In this document: positions 54,108 to 63,102 of the stretch, piece by piece
Position numbering within the stretch: the stretch's first letter is position 1
Layout: each line of letters starts with the position of its first letter
From: Pseudomonas svalbardensis
GTDB taxonomy: Bacteria; Pseudomonadota; Gammaproteobacteria; Pseudomonadales; Pseudomonadaceae
Length of the DNA stretch: 64,000 nucleotides
Assembly: GCF_030053115.1 (NCBI RefSeq)
Contig: NZ_CP125619.1
Location: 1,241,001-1,305,000 of the forward strand
Direction: 5' to 3'
Made by a program: the position numbers and the translations under genes
The notes under the pieces: model-generated
Told to the model about the DNA's origin: nothing
Databases searched by the model: none
The model's input: only the letters and a program-made list of their open reading frames with translations

Positions 54108-55259
54108 TTAACGGCCGCCCATGATCGCGATGTAGTCCTGGGTCCAGCGGCTGTACGGCACGAATTTGCCGCCCTCAGCCTGCGGGGTTTTCCAGAAGGC
54201 GATCTTCTCGAACTGGTCGAAGCCGTTGGTTTTGCAGCCCTCGGCACCGAGCAATTCGCTTTCCTTGCACCCCGCCGGAACCGCCGGCAGCGAACCGAAC
54301 CATGCCGCCAGGTCACCCTGGACTTTCGGTTGCAGCGACCAGTCCATCCACTTGTAGGCGCAGTTCGGGTGCTTGGCTTCGGCGTGCAGCATGGTGGTGT
54401 CGGCCCAACCCGTTGCACCTTCTTTTGGAATGACCGAGGCAACCGGCTGCTTGTCCGCCACCAGGCCGTTGACCATGTAACCCCAAGTACTGGACGCCGC
54501 CACGCCTTCGTTTTTGACGTCACTCATCTGGACCGTTGCGTCATGCCAGTAGCGGTGGATCAAGGGCTGTTGCTTGCGAAGCAGGTCCAGCGCCGCTTTG
54601 TATTGTGCTTCGTTGAGCTGGTATGGGTCTTTGATGCCCAGTTCCGGCTGTTTCGATTTGAGATAAAGCGCCGCATCGGCGATGTAGATCGGGCCGTCGT
54701 AGGCCTGGACCCGACCCTTGTTGGACTTGCCGTCCGGCAGGGTTTGCTCTTCGAACACCACACTCCAGCTGTCCGGCGCTGTTTTGAAGATATTGGTGTT
54801 GTACATCAATACGTTCGGGCCCCATTGGTACGGGGTGCCGTAGGTTTGCTGATTGACGACGTACCAAGGGCCGTCCTTGAGGCGAGGGTCAATGTTCTTC
54901 CAGTTCGGGATCAACGCCGTGTTGATCGGCTGCACACGCTTGCCGGCGATCAACCGCAGGGAGGCATCGCCAGACGCAGTCACCAGGTCGTAACCACCCT
55001 TGGCCATCAGGCTGACCATTTCATCGGAAGTGGCGGCGGTTTTCACATTGACCTTGCAGCCGGTTTCCTTTTCGAAGCCGGTGACCCAGTCGTAGGCCTT
55101 GTCGCTTTCGCCACGTTCGATGTAGCCGGGCCAGGCCACGATATCCAGCTGACCTTCGCCGGCGCCGACGGCTTTCAGCGGTTCGGCGGCCTGGATACTG
55201 GCACTGGCCAACAGCGCCGTGGTGATTGCACTGAGCAGTGCGGTCTTGTGCACGAACAT
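54108..55259 (-). CDS. Polyamine ABC transporter substrate-binding protein
   Basis: Predicted 383-residue periplasmic binding protein of the PotD/YdcS type. The signal peptide is MFVHKTALLSAITTALLASA followed by SIQA. The mature part has LDIVAWPGYIERGESDKAYD, ETGCKVNVKTAATSDEMVSL and PNCAYKWMDWSLQPKVQGDL. It heads the ABC genes (SBP, ATPase, two permeases on one strand), 91 bases downstream of the second aldehyde dehydrogenase. Putrescine is the likely ligand from context, but ligand residues were not checked. Confidence 0.88.
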   Translation of the reverse strand: MFVHKTALLSAITTALLASASIQAAEPLKAVGAGEGQLDIVAWPGYIERGESDKAYDWVTGFEKETGCKVNVKTAATSDEMVSLMAKGGYDLVTASGDASLRLIAGKRVQPINTALIPNWKNIDPRLKDGPWYVVNQQTYGTPYQWGPNVLMYNTNIFKTAPDSWSVVFEEQTLPDGKSNKGRVQAYDGPIYIADAALYLKSKQPELGIKDPYQLNEAQYKAALDLLRKQQPLIHRYWHDATVQMSDVKNEGVAASSTWGYMVNGLVADKQPVASVIPKEGATGWADTTMLHAEAKHPNCAYKWMDWSLQPKVQGDLAAWFGSLPAVPAGCKESELLGAEGCKTNGFDQFEKIAFWKTPQAEGGKFVPYSRWTQDYIAIMGGR

Positions 55260-55349
55260 GGGGTTTCCCTCTTCTTTAATTATGGTCGGGGCAGTTTTGA
55301 ACGTGGTGAAGCCGATGCCTTTACGGCTAATTGTTAGCGTAGTGCGCTT

Positions 55350-56837
55350 TTACAAATGCTGGCCGTGGCGGGCCATGATGTGCCGCACCACGCTGTAGTC
55401 CTGAAGCGAATCGCTGGATAAGTCCTTGCCATAGCCCGAACGCTTCAGGCCGCCGTGGGGCATTTCGCTGACCAGCATGAAATGGCTGTTGATCCAGGTG
55501 CAGCCGTACTGCAAGCGCGCCGCGACTTGCATCGCCTTGTCCAGGTTCTGGGTCCAGACCGAGGAGGCGAGGCCGTATTCCGAGTCGTTGGCCCAGTCCA
55601 CGGCTTGTTCGAGCTGATCGAAACGGGTCACGGTGACCACCGGCCCGAATACTTCGCGCTGGACGATTTCATCGCTCTGCTTGCAACCGGCCAGTAGCGT
55701 GGGCTGGTAATAGAAGCCGGCACCGGAATGCACCGCCGCGCCGGTCACTCGTTCGATATGCGGCTGGCCGAGGGCACGCTCGACGAAACTGGCTACCCGG
55801 TCGCGCTGGCGGGTGCTGATCAACGGGCCGATCTCGTTGTCGGCGTCGCGTTTGCCGGCGAAGCGCAGGCTGCTGACCGCTGCGCCGAGTTCAGCCACCA
55901 AGCGATCATGAATCCCGGCCTGTGCATAAATTCGGCAGGCCGCGGTGCAATCCTGGCCGGCGTTGTAATAGCCGTAAGTGCGCACGCCTTCGACCACGGC
56001 TTGAATGTCCGCATCGTTGCAAACGATCACCGGCGCTTTGCCGCCGAGTTCGAGGTGAGTGCGCTTCAGGGTTTTTGCAGCGGCCTGAAGGATTTTTTGC
56101 CCGGTGACGATATCGCCGGTCAACGACACCATGCGCACTTTAGGATGACTGACCAAGTGGCTGCCGACGCCTTCACCGCCACCGCAAATGATGTTGATCA
56201 CACCGCGCGGCAGGATCTCGGCCAGCGCGGGCGCCAGGGCCAGAATCGACAGCGGCGTGTGTTCGGACGGTTTGAACACCAGCGTGTTGCCAGCGGCCAG
56301 GGCCGGGGCGATTTTCCACGCGGCCATCATGATCGGGTAGTTCCACGGCGCAATCGATGCCACCACACCAATCGGATCGCGGCGGACCATGCTGGTGTAA
56401 CCCGGCAGGTATTCGCCGCTGAGCTGACCCGTCTGACAACGCACGGCGCCAGCAAAGAAGCGGAACACATCGACCGTGGCGCTCAAGTCATCCTGACGAG
56501 CCAGGTGCAACGGCTTGCCACAGTTCAAGGATTCGAGGCGGGCGAGGAGGTCGGCTTGTTTTTCGATGGCGTTGGCGATGTCCAGCAACAGGTTCGAGCG
56601 TTGTTGCGGCGTGGTCCGCGACCAACCGGCAAAGGCGCGGTGAGCGGCGAGGATCGCGGCTTCAACCTGCTCGGTGCTCGCTTCGGCGATGTGCGTCAGC
56701 ACTTCCCCGGTGGCCGGGTTGAGGATCGGTTCGACAAAGCCCTGGCCCGCGACCAATTCGCCATCGATCAATAACGCGGTGAACAACGGGGTCTGCGCGC
56801 CAGCCATTTTTCGGGTTCTCTTTTCTTGTGTGGCCAT
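55350..56837 (-). CDS. Gamma-aminobutyraldehyde dehydrogenase-like enzyme, copy 2
   Basis: Predicted 495-residue aldehyde dehydrogenase. AGGGAG six bases before the codon at 56837 supports the long start; a shorter one at 56807 ([20 protein letters not shown]) lacks a good site. Motifs are [20 protein letters not shown], the Cys in [20 protein letters not shown] and the C-terminal [20 protein letters not shown], closely parallel to the enzyme at 48327. It is placed between the LysR regulator and the polyamine importer on one strand, as in YdcSTUV-YdcW-type clusters. Confidence 0.87.
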   Translation of the reverse strand: MATQEKRTRKMAGAQTPLFTALLIDGELVAGQGFVEPILNPATGEVLTHIAEASTEQVEAAILAAHRAFAGWSRTTPQQRSNLLLDIANAIEKQADLLARLESLNCGKPLHLARQDDLSATVDVFRFFAGAVRCQTGQLSGEYLPGYTSMVRRDPIGVVASIAPWNYPIMMAAWKIAPALAAGNTLVFKPSEHTPLSILALAPALAEILPRGVINIICGGGEGVGSHLVSHPKVRMVSLTGDIVTGQKILQAAAKTLKRTHLELGGKAPVIVCNDADIQAVVEGVRTYGYYNAGQDCTAACRIYAQAGIHDRLVAELGAAVSSLRFAGKRDADNEIGPLISTRQRDRVASFVERALGQPHIERVTGAAVHSGAGFYYQPTLLAGCKQSDEIVQREVFGPVVTVTRFDQLEQAVDWANDSEYGLASSVWTQNLDKAMQVAARLQYGCTWINSHFMLVSEMPHGGLKRSGYGKDLSSDSLQDYSVVRHIMARHGQHL

Positions 56838-56937
56838 GCTGCTCCCTGTGACTGGGGCGCGGCCGTCTTATAGATGTACCAAGACTAGGCGCCGCACCCG
56901 AGGTCGACAAATACTAAATACTGAAGGTGGCGTTCGA

Positions 56938-57852
56938 TTAAATAGATGGCTTGCGCCCGCCGTGGGGTTGTTCGCGGGCGACGGTCAGGAACGGGTCCAC
57001 CAGCGCTGGGCGTGCGGTGCCACGACGCCAGGCCAGACCGACGTCGAGGGTCTGGCTCAAGTCCGCTATCGGGCGCGCTTCGATGATGTCGCCCTCCAGT
57101 GACCACGGGCGGTAGGTCATGTCGGGCTGGATCGACACGCCCAAACCCGCTGCCACCAGGCTTCGCACCGCTTCTGTCGACGCCGTTCTTAAGGTGATCC
57201 GCGGTTGTAGGGAGGCCGCCGTCCACATGCGTTGCGCATTGCGGTCCATTTCATCGACGTTCAGCTGAATCAGCGGCTCACGGGCCACGTCGGCGAGGTT
57301 GATGCTGTCGTGTTCCAGCAGCGGATGCTGGGCTGGTAGCCATAACCGATGGGGCGAGTGGGTCAGCACTTCGGTCTGCAAGGCGTGGCGGTCCTCGAGG
57401 TTGGAGAGGATCAACACGCCGACATCGATCTCACCGCTGACCAGCAAATGCTCGATGTAAGGGCGCTCGTCCTCCATCACGCGGATCTCGACGTTGGGGT
57501 AGGCGCGCTGGAAACGGGTGAGTAGATCCGCAAGGTAGTAACCGGCCACCAGGCTGGTCACGCCGATGATCAACTGCCCGGCGACTTGATCGGTGCTCTG
57601 TTGCAGGCTGCGTTTGGCGTTGTCCACCGTCGCCAGAATCAGGTGCGCCTGACGTAGAAATTGGTGGCCCTGGTGGGTCAGCGTCATGCCCTTGGCGTGA
57701 CGGTTGAACAGGCCGACGCCGATTTCCTGCTCCAGTTGCTGGATGGCCAGGGTCAAGGTGGATTGAGAAATGAACGCGGTTTGCGCGGCGGCGGAGATTG
57801 AACCGGTCTCGGCCACGGCGATGAAATGACGAATCTGACGCAAGGTCATCAT
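56938..57852 (-). CDS. LysR-family transcriptional regulator
   Basis: Predicted 304-residue regulator: an N-terminal winged helix (LRQIRHFIAVAETGSISAAA, SQSTLTLAIQQLEQEIGVGL) and a substrate-binding domain (VAGQLIIGVTSLVAGYYLAD onward). It lies 100 bases upstream of the second aldehyde dehydrogenase on the same strand and probably controls that gene and the polyamine importer. The ATG at 57852 is immediately followed by a second ATG at 57849. The effector is not deducible. Confidence 0.88.
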   Translation of the reverse strand: MMTLRQIRHFIAVAETGSISAAAQTAFISQSTLTLAIQQLEQEIGVGLFNRHAKGMTLTHQGHQFLRQAHLILATVDNAKRSLQQSTDQVAGQLIIGVTSLVAGYYLADLLTRFQRAYPNVEIRVMEDERPYIEHLLVSGEIDVGVLILSNLEDRHALQTEVLTHSPHRLWLPAQHPLLEHDSINLADVAREPLIQLNVDEMDRNAQRMWTAASLQPRITLRTASTEAVRSLVAAGLGVSIQPDMTYRPWSLEGDIIEARPIADLSQTLDVGLAWRRGTARPALVDPFLTVAREQPHGGRKPSI

Positions 57853-58038
57853 GGAGAAAGTACCCGGTGGGCGGTTTTTATAGATTCACTGGAGTGTATA
57901 TCTATTTTTCTGAGGTGCTGCGGACGGCTGAGCGGCACTGCGCAACATCTAGAAGCACTCTCGCCCCGGATGCCGGGCACTTTCGATCTAGGCTAATGGC
58001 CTTATTGATCCGGTTAACCCCTTTTTTGGAGGCGGAAA

Positions 58039-58761
58039 ATGAACACGCGTGGATTGCTCGATCAGCTACTCAAGTCCGGTCAGGACATGTTGCAGAACAA
58101 GGCCGGCGGCTCACAAAACAAGAGCTCCGGCGGTGGCCTGGGCGGATTGCTCGGCGGCAGCGGCGGTTCGGGCGGCCTCGGCAGTTTGCTCTCGGGCGCA
58201 GGCGGCGGGGCGTTGGCGGCCGGTGCCATGGGTTTGCTGCTGGGCAGCAAGAAAGGGCGCAGTGTTGGCGGCAAGGTCCTGACTTATGGCGGCCTGGCTG
58301 CGTTGGGCGTGATTGCCTACAAGGCGTATGGCAACTGGCAGGCTCAGCAAGGCATCGCACCCAAAACCGAACCACAAACCCTTGATCGTTTGCCAGCAGA
58401 GCAAGTCGAGCTGCACAGCCAGGCGATTCTCAAAGCGCTAGTGGCCGCCGCCAAAGCTGATGGTCATGTCGATGAGCGTGAGCGTGCGCTGATCGAAGGC
58501 GAGTTCACCAAGCTCGATAACGATCAAGAGTTGCAGCACTGGTTGCACGCCGAACTGAACAAACCGCTGGACCCGGCCGACGTCGCCCGCGCTGCGAGCA
58601 CACCGGAAATGGCCGCTGAGATGTACATCGCCAGTGTGATGCTGGTGGATGAGGAGAGCTTCATGGAGAAGTCCTATCTCGATGAACTGGCGCGGCAACT
58701 GAAGCTTGAGCCGGGGTTGAAGGCTGAGTTGGAGAAGCAGGTGCGTCAGGCTTCTATTTAA
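58039..58761 (+). CDS. DUF533/TerB-like protein (YebE family)
   Basis: Predicted 240-residue protein. A glycine/serine-rich segment (residues 25-60, GGLGGLLGGSGGSGGLGSLL) and a hydrophobic stretch (GALAAGAMGLLLGSKKGRSV, then VLTYGGLAALGVIAYKAYG) precede a helical TerB-like domain (KADGHVDERERALIEGEFTK). Probably a membrane-associated protein. GGAGG precedes ATG 58039. A bidirectional terminator follows, so it is a single-gene unit. Function unknown; YebE-like proteins respond to envelope stress in other bacteria. Confidence 0.8.
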   Translation: MNTRGLLDQLLKSGQDMLQNKAGGSQNKSSGGGLGGLLGGSGGSGGLGSLLSGAGGGALAAGAMGLLLGSKKGRSVGGKVLTYGGLAALGVIAYKAYGNWQAQQGIAPKTEPQTLDRLPAEQVELHSQAILKALVAAAKADGHVDERERALIEGEFTKLDNDQELQHWLHAELNKPLDPADVARAASTPEMAAEMYIASVMLVDEESFMEKSYLDELARQLKLEPGLKAELEKQVRQASI

Positions 58762-58771
58762 GCGTTGTCTT

Positions 58772-58836
58772 AAAAAATCGCAGGTTTCGCCAATGCCTAC
58801 ATCGACCGTAGGCACTGGCGGAGCCTGCGATTTTTT
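58772..58836. terminator. Long bidirectional terminator hairpin
   Basis: AAAAAATCGCAGG (58772-58784) pairs with CCTGCGATTTTTT (58824-58836). An inner stem GCCAATGCCTAC/GTAGGCACTGGC (58789-58800 and 58808-58819) has one mismatch. A- and T-runs on both sides allow termination in either direction, downstream of the DUF533 gene. Confidence 0.9.
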
Positions 58837-58930
58837 GCATCACAACAGTGCGCTCCGAAACGACTCAAGCCCCTCGCCGCACAGGTATTTCAGCGATTTT
58901 CACAGGGATGAGACGTGGTGCGCACCCGTC

Positions 58931-58961
58931 TTACAAATGAAACACCGCCCTCAGCTATACT
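58931..58961 (+). promoter_or_regulatory. Possible promoter of the wsp operon
   Basis: TATACT (58956-58961) is a fair -10 about 35 bases before the GTG start of wspA. TTACAA (58931-58936) could be the -35 but the spacing is 19 bases, longer than ideal. Confidence 0.35.
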
Positions 58962-58995
58962 CCGCAACATTTCAACTGCACCCCGAGGACTGACT

Positions 58996-60618
58996 GTGAA
59001 GAACTGGACGTTGCGCCAACGCATTTTGGCGAGCTTTGCGGTGATTATCGCCATCATGTTGCTGATGGTCGTCGTCTCGTATTCCCGGCTGTTGAAGATC
59101 GAGGTCAGCGAAGACAGCGTACGTGACGACGCGCTTCCCGGGGTCTATTACAGTTCGATGATTCGTGGCGCTTGGGTCGACAGCTTCCTCCACATCGAGG
59201 AGATGCTGGGTTTGAAGGAAGAGCAGGGTATCAGTGCCGAAGATGTCGCCGACCTCAAGAACTATGAAGCGCAAGTGCAGGAAGCGATCAACAACTATCG
59301 CGGCACTGTGACTACCGAAGAAGACAGAGCTGAGTTCGCGGTTTTCCAAAAAATCCATCAGGATTACGGCAAGATGCTGGCCGCGGTGTTCGACTTGCAT
59401 CAGCGCAATCAGCGAGCCGACGCCATCAAGTTGTTCAACGAACAGCTGACCCCGACGTGGGCCGCGGGGCGTCTGAAACTAAATGACATTCTTGAGCACA
59501 ACAAAGCCAGGGCAGATCAGGCCATGGCGGACATCCATGACGCCGTGCTCACCGCTGAAGTCATCATGGGCATTTCCCTGCTGGTGGCGGTTTTGGCCGC
59601 TGGTCTCTGCGGCCTGTTGCTGATGCGCGCGATCATGGCGCCCATGAACCGTATCGTGCAGATCCTCGAAATCATGCGCACGGGTGATTTGAGCGGCCGC
59701 TTGAACCTGGCGCGCAAGGACGAATTCGGCGCCGTGGAAACCGGCTTCAACGACATGATGGCCGAACTCACCTCGCTGGTGTCCCAGGCCCAACGCTCCT
59801 CAGTGCAGGTCACCACCTCGGTGACCGAGATCGCTGCCACCTCCAAGCAACAGCAAGCGACCGCCACTGAAACCGCCGCCACCACCACCGAAATCGGCGC
59901 GACGTCCCGTGAGATTGCCGCCACTTCTCGGGATCTGGTGCGCACGATGACCGAAGTCTCCACCGCCGCCGATCAGGCCTCGGTGCTTGCCGGTTCCGGG
60001 CAGCAAGGCCTGGCGCGGATGGAAGAGACCATGCACTCGGTGATGGGCGCGGCTGATCTGGTCAACGCCAAGTTGGCGATCCTCAATGAGAAGGCCGGCA
60101 ACATCAACCAGGTGGTGGTGACCATCGTCAAGGTCGCCGATCAGACCAATCTCCTGTCGCTCAACGCGGCGATTGAGGCCGAAAAGGCGGGTGAATACGG
60201 CCGCGGTTTTGCCGTGGTCGCCACCGAAGTGCGGCGTTTGGCGGACCAGACCGCCGTCGCCACGTACGACATCGAGCAGATGGTGCGCGAGATCCAGTCG
60301 GCGGTGTCGGCCGGGGTCATGGGCATGGACAAGTTCTCCGAAGAGGTGCGCCGCGGCATGTCCGAAGTGCAGCAGGTCGGCGAGCAGTTGTCGCAGATCA
60401 TTCATCAGGTTCAGGCGCTGGCGCCACGGGTGTTGATGGTCAACGAAGGCATGCAGGCCCAGGCCACGGGCGCCGAACAGATCAACCATGCGTTGGTGCA
60501 GTTGGGCGATGCCAGCAGCCAGACCGTCGAGTCCCTGCGTCAGGCCAGTTTCGCCATCGATGAACTGAGCCAGGTGGCCGTAGGGCTGCGCAGCGGCGTT
60601 TCGCGATTCAAAGTCTGA
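58996..60618 (+). CDS. wspA: Methyl-accepting chemotaxis protein, surface sensor
   Basis: Predicted 540-residue chemoreceptor of the Wsp system, which senses surface contact or envelope stress and drives c-di-GMP synthesis. The GTG at 58996 (MKNWTLRQRILASFAVIIAI) has GAGGA upstream; a longer ATG frame at 58915 lacks one. TM1 is about residues 10-31, then a periplasmic domain, TM2 about 193-215, a HAMP region, and the signalling hairpin with ADQTNLLSLNAAIEAEKAGE. Numerous T/Q-rich stretches surround the methylation helices. It overlaps wspB by one base (TGATG). Confidence 0.93.
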   Translation: MKNWTLRQRILASFAVIIAIMLLMVVVSYSRLLKIEVSEDSVRDDALPGVYYSSMIRGAWVDSFLHIEEMLGLKEEQGISAEDVADLKNYEAQVQEAINNYRGTVTTEEDRAEFAVFQKIHQDYGKMLAAVFDLHQRNQRADAIKLFNEQLTPTWAAGRLKLNDILEHNKARADQAMADIHDAVLTAEVIMGISLLVAVLAAGLCGLLLMRAIMAPMNRIVQILEIMRTGDLSGRLNLARKDEFGAVETGFNDMMAELTSLVSQAQRSSVQVTTSVTEIAATSKQQQATATETAATTTEIGATSREIAATSRDLVRTMTEVSTAADQASVLAGSGQQGLARMEETMHSVMGAADLVNAKLAILNEKAGNINQVVVTIVKVADQTNLLSLNAAIEAEKAGEYGRGFAVVATEVRRLADQTAVATYDIEQMVREIQSAVSAGVMGMDKFSEEVRRGMSEVQQVGEQLSQIIHQVQALAPRVLMVNEGMQAQATGAEQINHALVQLGDASSQTVESLRQASFAIDELSQVAVGLRSGVSRFKV

Positions 60619-61154
60619 TGAGCGAACTCACGGCCAAACGCACCGCCGTGAAGCCGGCGCTGCAATCATTGTTTCTGGTGTTCCGCATCGGCAACGAGCG
60701 CTTTGCCTTGCAGGCCGTCGAGGTGGCGGAAGTGCTGCCGCGCCTGCCGTTGAAACCGATTCCCTGCGCGCCGGACTGGGTCGCCGGGGTGTTCGCCTAT
60801 CGCGGCGCGGTGGTGCCGGTGATCGACCTCAGTGCGCTGACGTTCGGCCAACCGGCTCAGGCCCGCACCAGCACGCGCTTGGTGCTGGTCAATTACCGTC
60901 CGGATGAAACCGCTGAGGCGCAATTGCTCGGGCTGATTCTGGAACAGGCCTCCGATACCTTGCGCTGCAACCCGGCGGATTTTCAGCCCTATGGCCTGGA
61001 CAATCGTCAGGCGCCGTACCTCGGGCCGGTACGTGAAGATGCCCAGGGTTTGCTGCAATGGGTGCGGGTCGCCGACTTGCTCGACGATCAGGTTCGCGCG
61101 TTGCTGTTTCCGTCGCAGCCGTTGGACCTGGCGCTGCTTGAGGAGCGGCCATGA
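60618..61154 (+). CDS. wspB: CheW-like coupling protein
   Basis: Predicted 178-residue CheW-domain protein (FLVFRIGNERFALQAVEVAE, VAGVFAYRGAVVPVIDLSAL) that couples the WspA receptor to the WspE kinase. Position directly after wspA and one-base overlap support the assignment. It overlaps wspC by four bases. Confidence 0.92.
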   Translation: MSELTAKRTAVKPALQSLFLVFRIGNERFALQAVEVAEVLPRLPLKPIPCAPDWVAGVFAYRGAVVPVIDLSALTFGQPAQARTSTRLVLVNYRPDETAEAQLLGLILEQASDTLRCNPADFQPYGLDNRQAPYLGPVREDAQGLLQWVRVADLLDDQVRALLFPSQPLDLALLEERP

Positions 61155-62422
61155 GCAGCGATCAGCGGTTTTTCGATTTCCTCAAAGAGCGCATCGGTCT
61201 TGACGTGACCTCGGTGGGACCTGCGATCATCGAGCGTGCGGTGCGTCAACGCAGCACGGCGTCCAAAGCGCTGACCGCCGATGAGTACTGGCACACCTTG
61301 CAGGGTTCGCAGGACGAGCAGCAGGCGCTGATCGAAGCGGTGATTGTCCCCGAGACCTGGTTTTTCCGTTACCCGGAATCCTTCGCCACGTTGGCAAAAC
61401 TGGCCACCAAACGCCTGAGCGACATCAACAATATGCGCGCGCTGCGGATTCTCAGCCTGCCGTGTTCCACCGGTGAAGAACCGTATTCCATCGCCATGGC
61501 GTTGCTCGATGCCGGGCTACAGCTGCACCAGTTCAAGGTCGAAGGCATGGACGTCAGCCCGTTGTCGGTGGAAAAAGCCCGGCGCGCGTTGTACGGCAAG
61601 AATTCGTTCCGGGGTCAGGACATTGCCTTTCGCGACCGGCATTTCACCGCCGAAGGCGAGGGCTATCGCCTCAGCGGGCGAGTGCTCGAACAAGTGCGTT
61701 TGCAGGTCGGCAATCTGCTGGATCCGACGTTGCTGGCCAACGAGCCGCCTTATGATTTTGTGTTCTGCCGCAACCTGCTGATCTATTTCGATCAGCCGAC
61801 CCAGCAGCAAGTGTTCGAAGTGCTCAAGCGTCTGACCCATGTGGATGGCGTGCTGTTTATCGGCCCGGCCGAGGGCAGTTTGCTCGGCCGTTTTGGCATG
61901 CGTTCGATCGGCATCCCGCAGTCCTTTGCGTTCAGTCGTCAAAGTGCACCAGAGCCTGCGCCCATTGCGACGTTCGTGCCGACGCCTCTGCCCGTGCGCC
62001 AACCGGTGCGCAGCGTGACACCGCCGCTCGTTCTCAGTCGGCCCTTCGCAACGGTAGCGCCGCTGCCTGTCGTGGCGAAAGTCGCCAACCCGGACACTGC
62101 CGCGCTGCTGGCGAATATCGCCGCGCTGGCCAACGAAGGCAAAAGTGCCGAGGCCCGCGCCGCGTGCGATAGCTATTTGCGCAGTCACGAGCCGGTGGCC
62201 CAGGTCTTTTACTGGCTGGGCTTGCTCAGCGATGTCGCCGGCAGAGTTCTTGAGGCTCAGGGTTTTTATCGCAAGGCGTTGTACCTCGACCCGCAACATC
62301 CCGACGCGTTAATGCACCTGGCGGCGTTGCTGCAATCCTTGGGCGACACGGCAGGAGCCAAACGATTTCAGGACCGCGCCGCCCGCAGCGAGCGCGCCGC
62401 TGACAGTGAGCGTAACCGATGA
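61151..62422 (+). CDS. wspC: CheR-type methyltransferase with TPR region
   Basis: Predicted 423-residue SAM-dependent receptor methyltransferase for WspA. CheR motifs: SLPCSTGEEPYSIAMALLDA, VEGMDVSPLSVEKARRALYG, FVFCRNLLIYFDQPTQQQVF. A proline-rich linker (about 265-310) leads to a C-terminal TPR-like segment (HLAALLQSLGDTAGAKRFQD). It overlaps wspD by four bases, consistent with the translationally coupled wspA-F-R operon. Confidence 0.92.
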   Translation: MSSDQRFFDFLKERIGLDVTSVGPAIIERAVRQRSTASKALTADEYWHTLQGSQDEQQALIEAVIVPETWFFRYPESFATLAKLATKRLSDINNMRALRILSLPCSTGEEPYSIAMALLDAGLQLHQFKVEGMDVSPLSVEKARRALYGKNSFRGQDIAFRDRHFTAEGEGYRLSGRVLEQVRLQVGNLLDPTLLANEPPYDFVFCRNLLIYFDQPTQQQVFEVLKRLTHVDGVLFIGPAEGSLLGRFGMRSIGIPQSFAFSRQSAPEPAPIATFVPTPLPVRQPVRSVTPPLVLSRPFATVAPLPVVAKVANPDTAALLANIAALANEGKSAEARAACDSYLRSHEPVAQVFYWLGLLSDVAGRVLEAQGFYRKALYLDPQHPDALMHLAALLQSLGDTAGAKRFQDRAARSERAADSERNR

Positions 62423-63102
62423 ACGCCGCCGACACCTTTAGCCTCACCCATGAAGATGCCCAGGCCATCGACGACTGCTGGAACCGCATCGGTATCCACG
62501 GCGACAAGTCCTGCCCGCTACTGAGCGATCACATTCACTGCCGCAATTGCGCGGTGTATTCGGCCGCGGCTACGCGCTTGCTCGACCGCTACGCGTTGCA
62601 GCAGGAAGATCGGGGGCAAGTTTCCACGGCGGTCGAGAGCGAGGTGAAAACCCGTTCGCTGCTGATGTTCCGTCTGGGCGAAGAATGGCTGGCCCTGGCC
62701 ACTCGAAGTCTGGTGGAAGTCGCGCCGCTGCAAGCGATTCACTCGTTGCCGCACCAGCGCTCCCGGGCCTTGCTCGGCGTGGCGAATGTGCGCGGCGCGT
62801 TGGTGGCGTGCCTGTCGCTGGTGGAATTGCTCGGGCTCGACGGCGCCAGCAGCGTGGCGTCCGGCGCGCGAGTCATGCCGCGGATGCTGATCATCGCCGC
62901 CCACGGCGGGCCGGTGGTGGTACCGGTGGATGAAGTGGACGGGATTCACGCCATCGACGAACGCATCCTCGAGGCTGCGTCCCGCTCTGGCACTCAGGCC
63001 AGCGCCAAATACACCCGTGGCGTGTTGCAATTCAAAGGTCGCAGCCTGCGTTGGCTGGATGAAGAACAGCTGCTGTCCGCCGTGACCCGGAGCCTTACAT
63101 GA
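62419..63102 (+). CDS. wspD: CheW-like coupling protein with N-terminal Cys motif
   Basis: Predicted 227-residue second CheW-type protein of the Wsp complex. The N-terminus has DDCWNRIGIHGDKSCPLLSD followed by HIHCRNCAVYSAAATRLL, a Cys-rich extension seen in WspD. The CheW domain starts at about residue 75 (LLMFRLGEEWLALATRSLVE). It overlaps wspE by four bases (ATGA). Confidence 0.92.
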   Translation: MNAADTFSLTHEDAQAIDDCWNRIGIHGDKSCPLLSDHIHCRNCAVYSAAATRLLDRYALQQEDRGQVSTAVESEVKTRSLLMFRLGEEWLALATRSLVEVAPLQAIHSLPHQRSRALLGVANVRGALVACLSLVELLGLDGASSVASGARVMPRMLIIAAHGGPVVVPVDEVDGIHAIDERILEAASRSGTQASAKYTRGVLQFKGRSLRWLDEEQLLSAVTRSLT

